Shown: piece after piece, positions 8,947 through 19,860 of the stretch
How the letters are laid out: each line of letters opens with the position of its first letter
Numbering within the stretch: the stretch's first letter is position 1
NCBI GenBank assembly: GCA_943842505.1
Contig: CALTDI010000008.1
Span: 152,330 to 216,329 of the forward strand
Direction: 5' to 3'
Source: an uncultured Pseudomonadales bacterium
GTDB taxonomy: Bacteria; Pseudomonadota; Gammaproteobacteria; Pseudomonadales; Pseudohongiellaceae
DNA length: 64,000 nt
Translations under genes and position numbers: made by a program
The notes under the pieces: generated by a model
Database searches by the model: none
What the model was told of the DNA's origin: nothing
The model's input: the letters and a program-made list of their open reading frames with translations, nothing else

Positions 8947-11382
8947 CTAGAAAGTGTTAGTTTTAAGGGACTTGGTGCTGTAGGAATTACCAGCCAAGTG
9001 ATTAATGATCATATCCGTCGTGGTCGGCGCTGTATTAAACAGGTGGCCGTCCAGGGCATCGGATATGGCGCTTGCCAACGCGGCTGCAGATGCGCCCTGA
9101 GTTGGTTCGCCAATGCCTCGTCCTCCAGTAGGATTCTGAGGATCAGGTATATTCACGCCGCCCATCTTCGTATTCAGATTCACATCTTTATACGTAGGTG
9201 GCTTGTTCTGGTATAGACCAGTGTTGGCAGGCAGGCCGTTCTGTGGATCGTAGACGTGACGCTCCAAGGCAGTCATACCTACACCCCAAACTGCTCCACC
9301 GCGCATGGCATTGTCGAAGTTTTTCGGATGCACAACGGTGCCACAATCTGCGATCGCCGTGTAATCTAAAATCTCGAACTTTCCAGTGTCCTTGTCCATT
9401 TCAATCTCGCAGAAGCCGACAACCACGCCTGGAGGTTGACCCTGACCAGGGATGTTGTCTTTGGCGACACCGATCAAGCCGGTGCCGGCAAGGCCTTGAA
9501 CGGCAAGTTGCGTCAGTGGATTGATATCGTCAGGGTATTCCTGGCCGCTAAACTTTCCACCCAGCTCCATCGCACGCTGTGCCGCCTGGGCATAGGTTAA
9601 TCCGATGCTGGAGTCGGCGCTCTGGTAAACGCGCTCGTCGCCAATCACGTAATCATCAGCCGCTCCACCGAGATCTGCAGCCGCGATTTCCTTAAGCTTG
9701 GCGATCGCGTCCTGAGCTGCTACCCAGTTAGTTCGTGTATGGGTGAAGATAGTGTTTGAACCACCCTGACCAGAACTGTGTGGCAAATGTTTGTCAGATC
9801 GGCCATTCACAATCTCGCAGCGCTCCCAAGGAACCTGCAAGGCTTCGGCGGCCGCACGACAGGTGCCGGCGTAGGAATAAGTGCCTAGATTGCCGACCCC
9901 GCTGTGGATGAATAATCTTCCGTCTGGAGCGATACGCAGGAGTCCGTCATAGCCTCTGCCGCCCGCACCGTGATAACCGATGCCGACACCAACGCCACGA
10001 ACCTTGCTGCCGTTCACCTTAGGCTGGGCGAGTTTCTCGTCCCAACCGAAAGTGCGTGCGCCTTGTGCCAGTGCTTCGCGAACGAAGGCACTGGTCACTG
10101 GGCCCTGGCTGCCGCCCTGAAAACCATCGCTGTCCAGGACGTTGCGAGTTCGAAAGGCGACTCTGTCCATGTTGATCGCCGCTGCCGCCTTGTCAGTCAT
10201 TGGCGCGAGCACCGCCGCCATTTCGTTCTGACCTGGACCACGCTGAGCACCACGAGGAGTCGTATTGGTATAAACGGAGATACCACGATAACGCATGCTC
10301 TCGGGTTGATAGGCTACGGTCACATGCTGTGCCGATGAATTGCCGCTACCACCGCCGGTGGCGCCGCCATCATTCACGATAACCAGATCGACTGCAGAAA
10401 CTTTACCGTCTGCCTTAACGCCGACTTTGATCCAGCCTTGCATGCCAGAGCGTGCCGAGCCGATATAGAACTCTTGCTCGCGAGTAATACGCAGCTGCAC
10501 AGGGCGGTTAAGAACGCGGGCGAAATTACCGGTAATAGCCATGAACGGGTAAGGACCGATCTTGGAACCAAATCCGCCACCAGTGGCTTCGTTGATAAAT
10601 ACCAGGTCTGCTAGATCTATGCCCAACATTCTGGCTAGACCTGCGTTGTTAGCACTCTGGCTCTGAGACGAACCGTGGAAATAGCATTTGCCATTTTCCC
10701 AATAGGCCATGCCTGTTCGAGCTTCGAGAGAGTGGTGTGGATAACCTATAGTGACAAACGGCTCTTCGATGATTGCAGCCGCGTCAGCAAAGCCTGCATC
10801 GAGGTCGCCGAAGGCCCACTCGGTAGTGAACTCCCCGCCAACGGGCTCTTTGCCGGTCTTGATTGCGTCGATAGCCGACTGTGGCCACTTGATGTCGCGT
10901 ATCTCGGCGCCAACGATAGGTGCACCTTCGGGACCTTCTTCCTGAGTCCTGACCAGTACATTACCCTCTGGGTAGGCATTGCTGCCACCTGGGCTGAGAC
11001 TCTCAATTGGGTCAACTACGAAGTCGCGTCGCTCGAAATCGATACGGATCTTGTCGATAGCAGATTCAGCGATTTCTTCACTAATAGCCGCGACGGCCAG
11101 AATTGGTTGACCGACGTAGGTTACGTATTCCGAGGCTAGTGCCGGATTTCCCGGCGGTGGCACTGGCGGTAAATCGTCCGCTGTGAAAACACCCACCACG
11201 CCATCCATTCGCAGTGCTTCGGATGCGTCGATGTTTACTACGCGGCCGCTAGGCATAGGGCTGGTTAGCAAACGGGCGAAGACCATACCTTCACGCTTGT
11301 AGTCTTCGGCATACTTGATCTCACCAGTTACCTTTCCGGGTACGTCTGGTGGTATAAAATCTTTACCTATATGAGTGCTCAT
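8947..11382 (-). CDS. Molybdenum hydroxylase large subunit, molybdopterin-binding (PaoC/XdhA-like)
   Basis: Catalytic subunit of 811 residues containing the molybdopterin cofactor. The N-terminal Ald_Xan_dh_C domain spans about residues 10-130, followed by the cofactor-binding domain with GGGFGSK and the QRGPGQ motif. The catalytic base glutamate is expected at Glu759 in GRGIGEPTQG. Family reaction: hydroxylation of an aldehyde, purine or N-heteroaromatic carbon with water as the oxygen source. There is no obvious signal peptide, so as in PaoABC export would occur piggyback on the Tat signal of the small subunit. The start overlaps the small-subunit stop by 4 bases. The substrate cannot be told from sequence by eye. 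Confidence 0.92.
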   Translation of the reverse strand: MSTHIGKDFIPPDVPGKVTGEIKYAEDYKREGMVFARLLTSPMPSGRVVNIDASEALRMDGVVGVFTADDLPPVPPPGNPALASEYVTYVGQPILAVAAISEEIAESAIDKIRIDFERRDFVVDPIESLSPGGSNAYPEGNVLVRTQEEGPEGAPIVGAEIRDIKWPQSAIDAIKTGKEPVGGEFTTEWAFGDLDAGFADAAAIIEEPFVTIGYPHHSLEARTGMAYWENGKCYFHGSSQSQSANNAGLARMLGIDLADLVFINEATGGGFGSKIGPYPFMAITGNFARVLNRPVQLRITREQEFYIGSARSGMQGWIKVGVKADGKVSAVDLVIVNDGGATGGGSGNSSAQHVTVAYQPESMRYRGISVYTNTTPRGAQRGPGQNEMAAVLAPMTDKAAAAINMDRVAFRTRNVLDSDGFQGGSQGPVTSAFVREALAQGARTFGWDEKLAQPKVNGSKVRGVGVGIGYHGAGGRGYDGLLRIAPDGRLFIHSGVGNLGTYSYAGTCRAAAEALQVPWERCEIVNGRSDKHLPHSSGQGGSNTIFTHTRTNWVAAQDAIAKLKEIAAADLGGAADDYVIGDERVYQSADSSIGLTYAQAAQRAMELGGKFSGQEYPDDINPLTQLAVQGLAGTGLIGVAKDNIPGQGQPPGVVVGFCEIEMDKDTGKFEILDYTAIADCGTVVHPKNFDNAMRGGAVWGVGMTALERHVYDPQNGLPANTGLYQNKPPTYKDVNLNTKMGGVNIPDPQNPTGGRGIGEPTQGASAAALASAISDALDGHLFNTAPTTTDMIINHLAGNSYSTKSLKTNTF

Positions 11383-12002
11383 GCTAGTTGCCCCGAGGCG
11401 CGCATCACGCCATTAATATAATGTTCATAGGCTCCGCAGCGACAGAGATTTCCTGACATAGCGTCGATGGCTTCAGATCTGGTCGGGCGCGGGTTGTTAT
11501 TGAGCAAGGCCACCGCCGACATAACCTGACCCGGCGTGCAAAAACCACACTGGGGAGAGTTCTCTGCAATGAATGCCTGCTGCACAGCGTGCAACGTGCC
11601 ATCGGCGGCCTTTACGCCTTCGATGGAGATTACAGCCTTGCCTTTCACATTGTGCGTTAGCACTGAACATGAGTAATTGGGGACACCCTCGATCAACACA
11701 GTACAGGCGCCACATTCGCCGCGGTTACAACCGATCTTGGTGCCGGTCATATCGAGCTTGTAGCGTAGCGTGTAGGCTAGAGTTTCCGATGGAAGTACGT
11801 CAACGGGTCGATTGCGACCGTTAATGTTGAGTGTTACCAAGCGTTCGGCAGCAGATTGCCCGGATTGAGCGTTCGCTGCGAGGTACATTCCCGTGCCAGT
11901 TGTTGCAGCGGCACCTGAGAAGATAACTCCCTTGATAAAACGTCTGCGTGTTAGTTTAGAATTCACCGACATTGCTCCGTTTTTTGTTGTATTTGAATGC
12001 AT
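11379..12002 (-). CDS. Molybdenum hydroxylase [2Fe-2S] subunit with Tat signal (PaoA-like)
   Basis: Small electron-transfer subunit with two [2Fe-2S] clusters. The plant-type ferredoxin domain has Cys92, 97, 100 and 112 (CNRGECGAC); the alpha-helical domain has Cys152, 155, 187 and 189 (CGFC...CRC). A twin-arginine signal, TRRRFIKG (18-25), followed by a weakly hydrophobic stretch ending at ANAQS, indicates Tat export of the folded complex. The ATG at 12002 is preferred because AAGGG lies 7 bases upstream; the internal ATG at 11972 has GGAG only 2 bases away. This is the first gene of the three-gene operon. moeA lies in the same window and could serve its cofactor. Confidence 0.92.
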   Translation of the reverse strand: MHSNTTKNGAMSVNSKLTRRRFIKGVIFSGAAATTGTGMYLAANAQSGQSAAERLVTLNINGRNRPVDVLPSETLAYTLRYKLDMTGTKIGCNRGECGACTVLIEGVPNYSCSVLTHNVKGKAVISIEGVKAADGTLHAVQQAFIAENSPQCGFCTPGQVMSAVALLNNNPRPTRSEAIDAMSGNLCRCGAYEHYINGVMRASGQLA

Positions 12003-12363
12003 GCTAAACCCTTACAATTTGCATGCTTTTTTACCACAATTATAGCTACCACCGAGGCTATTAGTTTTCGGCTCAAAAAGCAACAGCTTGCTGGGCTTCG
12101 ACCCTCGCAAGAGCCCGAAATACGCGGCTCTCCGAATAAATGCTCGGCAAAAGTCACATACTGTTACAAATGCCGCGCTAGATGCTCGAATTAGGCGATA
12201 GGCAGGTAATTTACGGCTGCACTGGCAGGTCAAATTGAGCCCTTGATTTAGTGTTGCTATCTCCCCATCGCTGGATTAGTTTTCCAACGGGAAGACTGCC
12301 CCTGAATCAGGGCCTTTCAACTCTGGTTACGAACGCTTAAAAGCCCTTTATTGGAAATGTATT
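12003..12363. other. Divergent intergenic region between the hydroxylase operon and the M14 peptidase
   Basis: 361 bases with no convincing gene. It holds a minus-strand -10 hexamer for the hydroxylase operon (annotated separately) and two GCATGC palindromes about 20 bases apart near 12001-12027. No recognised riboswitch or repeat was seen. Confidence 0.5.
12039..12044 (-). promoter_or_regulatory. Candidate -10 box of the molybdenum hydroxylase operon
   Basis: A perfect TATAAT on the minus strand, which would give a start site about 30 bases before the ATG at 12002. The -35 region is poor, so the promoter may need an activator. Confidence 0.4.
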
Positions 12364-14002
12364 ATGAGAAATGTAGTTCTATCTGTGGTGCTATCAACAT
12401 TGCTGGGATTGTCTATACATCCTGTGGTTTTCGCGCAGGATCGCAGTGGCTTTACCGAAGCCATGATCACCGCCGCAGAGCTGAGCAATTTCGAGCGGAC
12501 CTCTACCTTCGCCGAAGTCGTCTCGGTGGTGAATGCGCTGCAAGCCAGCAGCCCCCTGCTGCACAGAGAAACACTAGCTGACCAGCGTTGAAGGCAAGAA
12601 CGTACCGCTACTTGTGTTGGCCAACCCGCCGGTCTCCACCCCCGAACAGGCAAGACAGTCCGGGAAATTGCTGGTCTACATTCAGGGCAATATTCACGGT
12701 GGAGAGGTCGAGGGCAAGGAGGCCAGTCTCATCGCAATCCGCGAGATTCTCCACGGCGACAAGCGGCATCTATTGGAGAACCAAATCATACTGTTCTTGC
12801 CAGTCTATAACTCTGACGGTAATGATCAGATGTCTGATAATTCGCGCCCCTCTCAAGAGATGAGCCCGCAGCTAGCAGGTCAGCGCAGCGCCCATGGCTA
12901 TGATCTAAATCGCGACGGCATGATTATCGATACCATCGAGACTGAGGCCCTGTACAAGAACCTTGTGCAGCGTTGGGATCCTGACCTGTTTGTTGATCTA
13001 CACACGACCAACGGTACCTGGCACGGTTATTCGCTGACCTATGCGCCTTCCTATCATACGGCGGGCGATGCGAGTCCATCTGACTACACCGCCGAGGTGA
13101 TGTTGCCGGCTATCCGTCAGTCGGTGAAAGATAAGTTCAATCTGGACTTCAATTGGTATGGGGGCTTCGACTATCGAGACTGGCCACCAACTCAGTTAAG
13201 AACTTACCATCATGCGCCTCGATACCTAACAAACAACATGGGGCTGCGTAACCGCATGGCGATTCTTAGCGAAACCTTCGCACATGATCGTTTCTACAAG
13301 CGGGTGCATGCGGCGAATGTGTTTGTAAACGAAATACTCGAATATTCGAACGCGCATGCCAGCGAGATAAGAGACATAAATCGGCAGGCGGATGAGAGGG
13401 TAGTGCGGCAGATCGAAGAGGATGCCGGGAATTTTCAGAACGGCGTGCAATTTGAGATGGTAGCTCTGGAAGAGCCGTTAGACTTGTTGAGCTATAAATA
13501 TATTCCCTATACAGATGAAGATGGAAGTACACAATTTGTGCGTAGCTCGGAGATAGTCGAAATAAAAGGGGTGCAGAATTTCAATGCCTTTGCGGCCACG
13601 AAATCATCGACGGTGCCGGTAGCCTACGTGTTTTCTGCGCAATTTTCAGGGCTGGCAGCCAAGTTGGGGCAGCACGGCATAGCGGTGAGCACGCTGCAGC
13701 AGGAGCAGGAATTTGCAGGAGAAAGCTTTCGAGTCGATGCGATCGCTAAGCAGGGTTTTGTGCAGAACAATCATCGAAACTCTCTGCTAGAGGGAGAGTT
13801 CGAAGCGGGGCGTCAGAGCTTCGCGGCGGGTGATTATTATGTTGCTATGAATAATCGGCTAGCCAATCTGATCTTCTACTTGCTAGAGCCTGAAGCAGAC
13901 GACGGCCTGGCCTATTGGAATTTTTTCGACGACTACCTCGAAGCCGAACTAGTTAATTCGGCTAGTAGCGAGTACCCGGTTTTTAAGGTTCTGGAACGCT
14001 AG
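12364..14002 (+). CDS. Secreted M14-family zinc carboxypeptidase (frameshifted)
   Basis: Zinc metallocarboxypeptidase-like protein. A signal peptide (residues 1-24, ending VFA) starts the first fragment at 12364. The frame stops at 12589-12591 and continues in the next frame to 14002. One extra base near 12575-12586 explains the break: deleting it joins ...HRETLA to SVEGKNVPLL, which matches the usual linker before the zinc site. The corrected protein is 545 residues. The zinc motif HxxE is in NIHGGEVEGK, DLNRDGM provides the substrate-binding Asn-Arg, and a later histidine in DLHTTNGTWHG is the third ligand. A C-terminal domain of about 200 residues is unassigned. Either a sequencing insertion or a recent pseudogene. 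Confidence 0.8.
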
Positions 14003-14011
14003 CGAGGCTAT

Positions 14012-16291
14012 CTAGTTGCGGTTAAACAGAACGCTGTAGGGGCTCACGCCGCCGCGATCTACAACCAGGTGTTGGTAGGCCGCTTGAGGCCCCCAAGTGC
14101 GCACGTACTCAGTGCTGGCCGCCGATTTAACGTCGGCCCGGTAGCGGCCGTGTAGGTACTGGCTCAATTCGAGCGCGGTTAATTCTCCATTCTCATCTCG
14201 ATCTGCATAACCTTCCCGAATCGCTTCGTCGAAGAAGACGGAGAGATAGCCGCCCGCCTGGAATTTGAATGCGACCTGTGAAGTTACATCTTCCTCGGAA
14301 GAGAAAAGTCCCATGCGACCCGGCTGAGAGATAATGTCTTTAGAGAAGCCGCCACTGAAGCAGGAATCCATTACTAATAAAATTTTTCCCGCATTGCTGC
14401 CGTCGAGTAACGCCGCCAAATCATCATCGCGCATGGCGCCATCGTAGAGTTCGATCGTTTCATCTAATCCGTCAGGATCGGAACTGTCTGGTCCCGCTGC
14501 GCGTGGCACTCTGTTGCCGTGCCCGGAGTAGAAGATCACCAGGGTGTCATCGGCACCGATGCTGGAGTTAATGCTATTTAGCGCGGAGCGAAAATTGGCG
14601 TTGGTCGCATCTGTATTGAGAAGGGTATAGGCATTTCTTGGGTCCATGCCTGCACCCTGAATGAGAGCGTCGCGCGCCCGAATAGCATCTTGATCGGTTA
14701 GGTCCAGGTCATTATCTATTCCAGGATAGTCGGCGATCCCGGCAAATATCCCATAGACCTGGGAGCCAAATGCGGCAGAGCTGGAAACTGACTCAGCAGC
14801 AGCGGGACGGATGCTGAGCTGATAATCACCAGTTTCGCCACTCGTGTAGGATGACACCAAAATACGATAACGCCCCGATTCTTGTAGGGTGAGCTGTATC
14901 TGTGACTGATCGGTACTGCCTTGAAAATCATCGTTCTCTAACAATTCTCCAGCGGGTGTCTGTAGGCTGAGTACGGTATCAAAATCACTGGCAATGAGAT
15001 CGAACACTATCGCCTCGCCGCTATTGCCGTTGAAATAGAAGCTATCTCGAAACTCATCGTTTTCTGCAAGTTGATCGCCGCTATCGAGATCTCCAGAGAT
15101 TGAGTCGCCGACACGCAGGTTGTTGGTAGCTACTTCCGCTGCGACGCCACGGCCTGGGGCATTAATTTCAGCGATGTTGAGTTGGTATTCGCCAGTTTCT
15201 CCGCCAGCAAAAGAGCTGACCACTACTTCGTAGCTACCCGCCTCGGACAGGGTGACTTCGATTCTACTGTTAGAGCCCTCTGTGTCATCGTTGGCCAATT
15301 CTTCCCCATTTGGCTGTCGGAGTATCAGGTAAGTATCGAATTCATCAGAGCGTAGGTCGAGCGTTATGGATTGTCCAGGCCGGCCTTCGAATTTGTAGTT
15401 ATCATAGTATTCGCCATCGGTGAAAGTGCTATCTTCGTCGATCAATACACCGCTGATCTGCTGGTTTAGAGATTCCAACGGTCTGTCGTCGGTAGATATT
15501 TCCAGCGTGTAACCGCCGCTTTCGCCCTGCGCGAAGCTCGACACTATGACTTCGTAGATTCCTGTCTCTGTTCTAGGGATAGAAACCAGCGAACGGTCGA
15601 AACTCGACTCATAGTCATCGTTACTGAACTCTTCGCCGTTGGGGGCGCGAACAGTAAGGAATGTATCGAACTCTCCTGAACGCAGATCGATTATCGTGGA
15701 GTCGCCACGATCGGCTACGAAGGTGTAGCTGTCGTTATAACTACCATTGGCCCCCGTATCATCACCGGCGCGCAGACTACCGCGTTCGAAGCGTCCGCTT
15801 AGAACCACCGCGAAGCCGGGTAACAGACGTATAGAGTCCTGCTCAAACAGGTCCCGACAATCCTGAGCGTCATGAAACATATCGGTGTCCAACAGCAACG
15901 CCGACATCCCGCGGCCAGCGAAGCGAGGGTCATCGCACTGTCCATCGAAGGACCAGATGCTGGCGTTGTCGCCAAAATCCACGCCGACATCCGGGCTTGG
16001 AGCGCTTTGCTCTATGAGAGTGATTGACCCCATCATGAATAGTGAGCGGCAATCGCTGGCGTCATGAAGCCTGTCACTTTCCACCAGGGTGGAAGCCATG
16101 CCTTCTCCGGTGAAGCGGGGGTCGTCACATTCCTGGTCGTTGGCCCAGGTGCTTAGGTCATCACCGAAGTCGATTGCCGATAGCTCGGTCTGTGCTTGCA
16201 GGTCGTGCAAGAAGAAGGCGCATGAACATGCGAAAAAAGCCGTGTAAAGCCGCTTTGTAATCTCTACATCAACAACAGGGCTAATACGCAC
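14012..16291 (-). CDS. Secreted caspase-like (C14) protein with paired Cys modules and three PPC domains
   Basis: 759-residue exported protein. After a signal peptide (cleavage near LQAQ) come two copies of a module of about 50 residues with consensus DFGD..S.W..D..CDDPRF followed by HDA.DCR.LF. Three bacterial pre-peptidase C-terminal (PPC) beta-sandwich domains follow (roughly 155-270, 275-375, 395-500). The C-terminus is a caspase-fold domain with the catalytic dyad His591 (YSGHGNR) and Cys644 (MDSCFSGG). An EF-hand-like loop, DRDENGEL, lies near the end, suggesting calcium dependence as in metacaspases. The role is unknown: bacterial orthocaspases are linked to cell death, processing or defence, but a secreted form is more likely an envelope or extracellular protease. 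The gene is convergent with the M14 peptidase. Confidence 0.85.
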   Translation of the reverse strand: MRISPVVDVEITKRLYTAFFACSCAFFLHDLQAQTELSAIDFGDDLSTWANDQECDDPRFTGEGMASTLVESDRLHDASDCRSLFMMGSITLIEQSAPSPDVGVDFGDNASIWSFDGQCDDPRFAGRGMSALLLDTDMFHDAQDCRDLFEQDSIRLLPGFAVVLSGRFERGSLRAGDDTGANGSYNDSYTFVADRGDSTIIDLRSGEFDTFLTVRAPNGEEFSNDDYESSFDRSLVSIPRTETGIYEVIVSSFAQGESGGYTLEISTDDRPLESLNQQISGVLIDEDSTFTDGEYYDNYKFEGRPGQSITLDLRSDEFDTYLILRQPNGEELANDDTEGSNSRIEVTLSEAGSYEVVVSSFAGGETGEYQLNIAEINAPGRGVAAEVATNNLRVGDSISGDLDSGDQLAENDEFRDSFYFNGNSGEAIVFDLIASDFDTVLSLQTPAGELLENDDFQGSTDQSQIQLTLQESGRYRILVSSYTSGETGDYQLSIRPAAAESVSSSAAFGSQVYGIFAGIADYPGIDNDLDLTDQDAIRARDALIQGAGMDPRNAYTLLNTDATNANFRSALNSINSSIGADDTLVIFYSGHGNRVPRAAGPDSSDPDGLDETIELYDGAMRDDDLAALLDGSNAGKILLVMDSCFSGGFSKDIISQPGRMGLFSSEEDVTSQVAFKFQAGGYLSVFFDEAIREGYADRDENGELTALELSQYLHGRYRADVKSAASTEYVRTWGPQAAYQHLVVDRGGVSPYSVLFNRN

Positions 16292-16307
16292 TTTAGGTAT
16301 TACCTCT

Positions 16308-19137
16308 CTAGGCTAGCGTCTTCTTAAGATACTGCCCTGTATACGACTTCTTCACCTTAACGATGTCTTCCGGTGTGCCCTCGGCAATGATATTTCCACC
16401 ACCACTGCCGCCCTCGGGACCCAAGTCGACAACCCAGTCAGCAGTCTTCACTACGTCGAGATTGTGCTCGATGACGACGATGGTATTGCCATGATCGCGA
16501 AGATGGTGAAGTACTTTCAGTAGTTGCCTAATATCCTGAAAGTGTAAGCCGGTGGTCGGTTCGTCCAGAATGTAGAGAGTCTTGCCCGTATCTCTCTTCG
16601 AGAGTTCTCGCGATAGTTTGACGCGCTGCGCCTCACCGCCCGATAGAGTGGTCGCCGCCTGTCCTAGACAGATATAGGACAGGCCCACTTCCATCAGTGT
16701 CTGTAATTTGCGCGCGATAGCCGGAACCGGGTCGAAAAACTCTCTAGCGTCTTCGATGGTCATGTTCAGCACTTCATTGATGTTCTTGCCTTTGTACTTA
16801 ACTTCCAGCGTTTCGCGGTTGTAGCGCTTGCCACGACAGACATCACAGGAGACGTAAACATCGGGCAGGAAATGCATCTCTACCTTTACTACGCCGTCGC
16901 CCTGACAGGCTTCACAGCGTCCGCCTTTTACGTTAAAACTAAAGCGACCTGGTTTGTAGCCGCGGGTTCTTGCTTCCTGGGTGCCGGCGAACAGTTCTCG
17001 CACCGGAGTGAAGATGCCGGTATAGGTTGCGGGATTCGATCGCGGAGTTCTCCCTATCGGGCTCTGGTCTATATCTACCACCTTGTCTAGCTGCTTCAAT
17101 CCTTCAATTTCTTCATAAGGCGCAGGGTTTAGGGTGGTCGCCTTATTTAATTTCGTAGCGGTGATAGGGTAGAGGGTATTGTTAATTAGCGTGGATTTTC
17201 CCGACCCGGAAACGCCGGTGACACAGGTGAACAACCCTAAGGGGATTGTTAGGTCTACGTTCTGCAGGTTATTTCCAGTGGCACCCTTTAGGGTAAGCAC
17301 CTTCTTGTCATTGTAGGGAACGCGTTTCTTGGGGATATCAATCTTCTCGATGCCGGCGAGGAATTTTCCAGTAAGTGACTTTTTCGACTTCTTGATATCT
17401 TCGAGCGTGCCCTCGGCTACGATCTCTCCTCCATGCACGCCAGCGCCCGGGCCTATATCGATTATGTGGTCGGCGCTAGAAATCGCTTCTTCGTCGTGCT
17501 CCACGACGATCACTGTGTTGCCGAGATCGCGCAGATGAAAGAGGGTGTTTAGCAGGCGGCTATTGTCGCGCTGATGCAGGCCGATGGATGGCTCGTCCAG
17601 GATATACATTACACCCACCAGGCCGGCACCAATCTGGCTGGCCAGACGTATACGCTGAGCCTCTCCACCGGAGAGAGTATCTGCACTGCGATTCAGTGTA
17701 AGGTAATTCAGACCAACGTCAATCAAGAACTTTAGCCGGTCCTGCAGCTCTTTCAGAATCTTCTCTGCGATCTTCGCGCGGGTGCCAGCGAGCTTAAGCT
17801 TATTAAAATAGTCTGCCGATTGCGCAACAGTCATTCCGGTGATTTCGGGTAGGTTCTTTCCCTTTACCAATACGAAGCGCGCATCTCGCTTTAGACGCGT
17901 TCCACTGCAATCTGGGCAGGACTGAGAGCTCAGATACTTGGCCAATTCCTCGCGCACATGATTGGACTCTGTCTCGCGGTAGCGTCGCTCCATATTAGGC
18001 AAGATGCCCTCGAACGGATAGCTGCGAGTAACGGTATCGCCACGGTCATTAACATAATGGAAATCGATAACATCTTTACCGCTGCCTCTGAGGATAAAGT
18101 TCTGGTGCTTCTTGGATAATTGATTGAAGGGGGTCTCGACGGTGAAGCCGTAGTGATCGGCTAGTGATGTGAGCATCTGGAAATAGTAGATGTTGCGTCG
18201 GTCCCAGCCGCGAATAGCACCCTCGGCGAGGGCAAGAGACTCATCGGTAATGATGCGGCTCTCGTCGAAGAATTGTTTTACGCCCAGGCCATCGCAGGTG
18301 GTGCATGCGCCGGCGGGGTTATTGAAGGAAAACAGCCGTGGCTCTAGTTCCGAAATGCTGTGTCCGCACTGGGGGCAGGCGAACAGGGAGGAGAAGACGA
18401 GGTCCTCTACCTGCTCTTCGCTGTCGGTGACGCTGACTATGGCCAGGCCATCCGCCAGTTGAATAGCCGTCTCGAAACTCTCTGCTAAACGTTGCTCCAG
18501 GCCAGGCTTGATCTTTCAGGCGATCGACGACCACATCGATGGAGTGCTTCTTGTTCTTTTCTAACTCAGGTGGGTATTCGATCTCGCAGACCAGGCCATC
18601 GACACGGGCGCGAATAAAGCCGCTGCTGCTTAGCTCACTGAACACATGCAGGTGTTCACCTTTGCGCTCGCGGATGATCGGCGCGAGAACCATGATGCGG
18701 CTGTCATCGGGCAGGGCCATGACCTTGTCTACCATCTGGCTAACGGTCTGAGCCTCCAGCTTTATATTGTGCTCCGGGCAGTGGGGCTCGCCTACGCGGG
18801 CGAAGAGTAGGCGCAGGTAATCGTAGATCTCGGTAATCGTGCCCACGGTCGAACGTGGATTATGAGACGTAGACTTTTGTTCGATGGAAATCGCCGGTGA
18901 CAGACCCTCGATATGATCGATGTCGGGTTTCTCCATCATCGACAGGAACTGGCGCGCATAGGTCGAAAGCGACTCGACATAGCGGCGCTGGCCTTCTGCA
19001 TACAGGGTGTCGAATGCCAGAGACGACTTGCCGGAGCCGGACAGTCCGGTGATGACTACGAGCTTGTCGCGGGGGATAGTGAGGCTTATATTCTTTAGAT
19101 TATGGGTGCGTGCACCCCGTACGACAATCGAATCCAT
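16308..19137 (-). CDS. uvrA: UvrABC excinuclease subunit A (frameshifted)
   Basis: Damage-recognition ATPase of nucleotide excision repair. The N-terminal fragment (19137 down to 18319) has Walker [11 protein letters not shown] (31-40) and is normal to [11 protein letters not shown], then turns into nonsense. The correct sequence ([12 protein letters not shown]) continues in the next frame. Removing one base at about 18501 gives a 942-residue protein, close to the 940 of E. coli UvrA. Later landmarks are the signature [14 protein letters not shown], the second Walker [11 protein letters not shown], zinc-finger cysteines (CEACQGDG...CDVCRGKR) and the second signature [15 protein letters not shown]. 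uvrA is rarely lost, so a base-insertion error is more likely than a pseudogene. Divergent from ssb, as in many gammaproteobacteria. Confidence 0.93.
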
Positions 19138-19380
19138 GACTCACTCACTGCGGTTAGCTGAACCGACCATTATCGACAATTACGAAGGCAGGAGTAAAGG
19201 ACAGCTTGCGGATTAAAGCAATGAAGTTTATTTGACTGAAAATTTCTAATGAGTGCGAGCTTGATATACACTTAGTAGCGAAGTGCTGGATCGACTCCAG
19301 ACTTCATTTAACACGGGTGTGCGATAGCGGCATCATAGGCAAAACAACAGGTAAAACAGGTTTCAGTCGGGGAGACAAAA

Positions 19381-19860
19381 GTGGCAAGTCGAGGCGTAAA
19401 TAAAGTTATTTTGGTTGGAAACGTGGGTAATGATCCCGAATTCAGGGTTATGCCGAACGGCAACGGTGTCGCGAATGTCTCTCTCGCCACCAGCGAAACC
19501 TGGAAAGATAAGAATACCGGCGATCAGCAGGAAAAGACCGAATGGCATCGTGTCATCTTCTTTAACCGTCTGGCTGAGATCGTCGAGCAATATGTAAAGA
19601 AGGGTACAAAGCTCTATATAGAAGGGCGCCTCCAGACCCGATCTTGGGAGCAGGATGGTGTTAAGCGCTATACCACGGAAGTCGTAGCCTCTGAGATGCA
19701 GATGCTAGATTCGCGCGGTGGTGGCGGAAACACGGGCGACAATTCCTTCGGCCAGGGGCAAGGCAGCTCAGCACCTGCAGCCCAATCCTCCTCTACGGCA
19801 GCAGCTCCGCAGGCCGCTCCCGCCAATTTTGACAATTTTGACGACGACATACCGTTCTAG
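19381..19860 (+). CDS. ssb: Single-stranded DNA-binding protein
   Basis: Essential ssDNA-binding protein of replication, recombination and repair, 159 residues. The N-terminal OB fold covers residues 1-110 ([19 protein letters not shown]..., then [15 protein letters not shown]). A Gly/Ser/Ala/Gln-rich flexible linker leads to the acidic tip DDDIPF, which recruits partner proteins. The GTG start at 19381 is supported by GGGGAG about 7 bases upstream. Divergent from uvrA with a 243-base shared upstream region. Confidence 0.97.
   Translation: MASRGVNKVILVGNVGNDPEFRVMPNGNGVANVSLATSETWKDKNTGDQQEKTEWHRVIFFNRLAEIVEQYVKKGTKLYIEGRLQTRSWEQDGVKRYTTEVVASEMQMLDSRGGGGNTGDNSFGQGQGSSAPAAQSSSTAAAPQAAPANFDNFDDDIPF

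Noticed and set aside
12001-12030. Two GCATGC palindromes near the hydroxylase operon start
   Set aside because: GCATGC is a short self-complementary hexamer and two copies in an AT-rich leader can occur by chance.
12570-12600. Programmed +1 frameshifting in the M14 peptidase gene
   Set aside because: The five breaks in this window share no slippery sequence, stop-codon context or stimulatory structure, and uvrA is not known to use recoding.
19138-19380. Possible LexA (SOS) box between uvrA and ssb, near CTGGATCGACTCCAG
   Set aside because: The CTG/CAG spacing is 9 bases, not the 10 of a gammaproteobacterial LexA box, and the centre lacks the AT-rich core.
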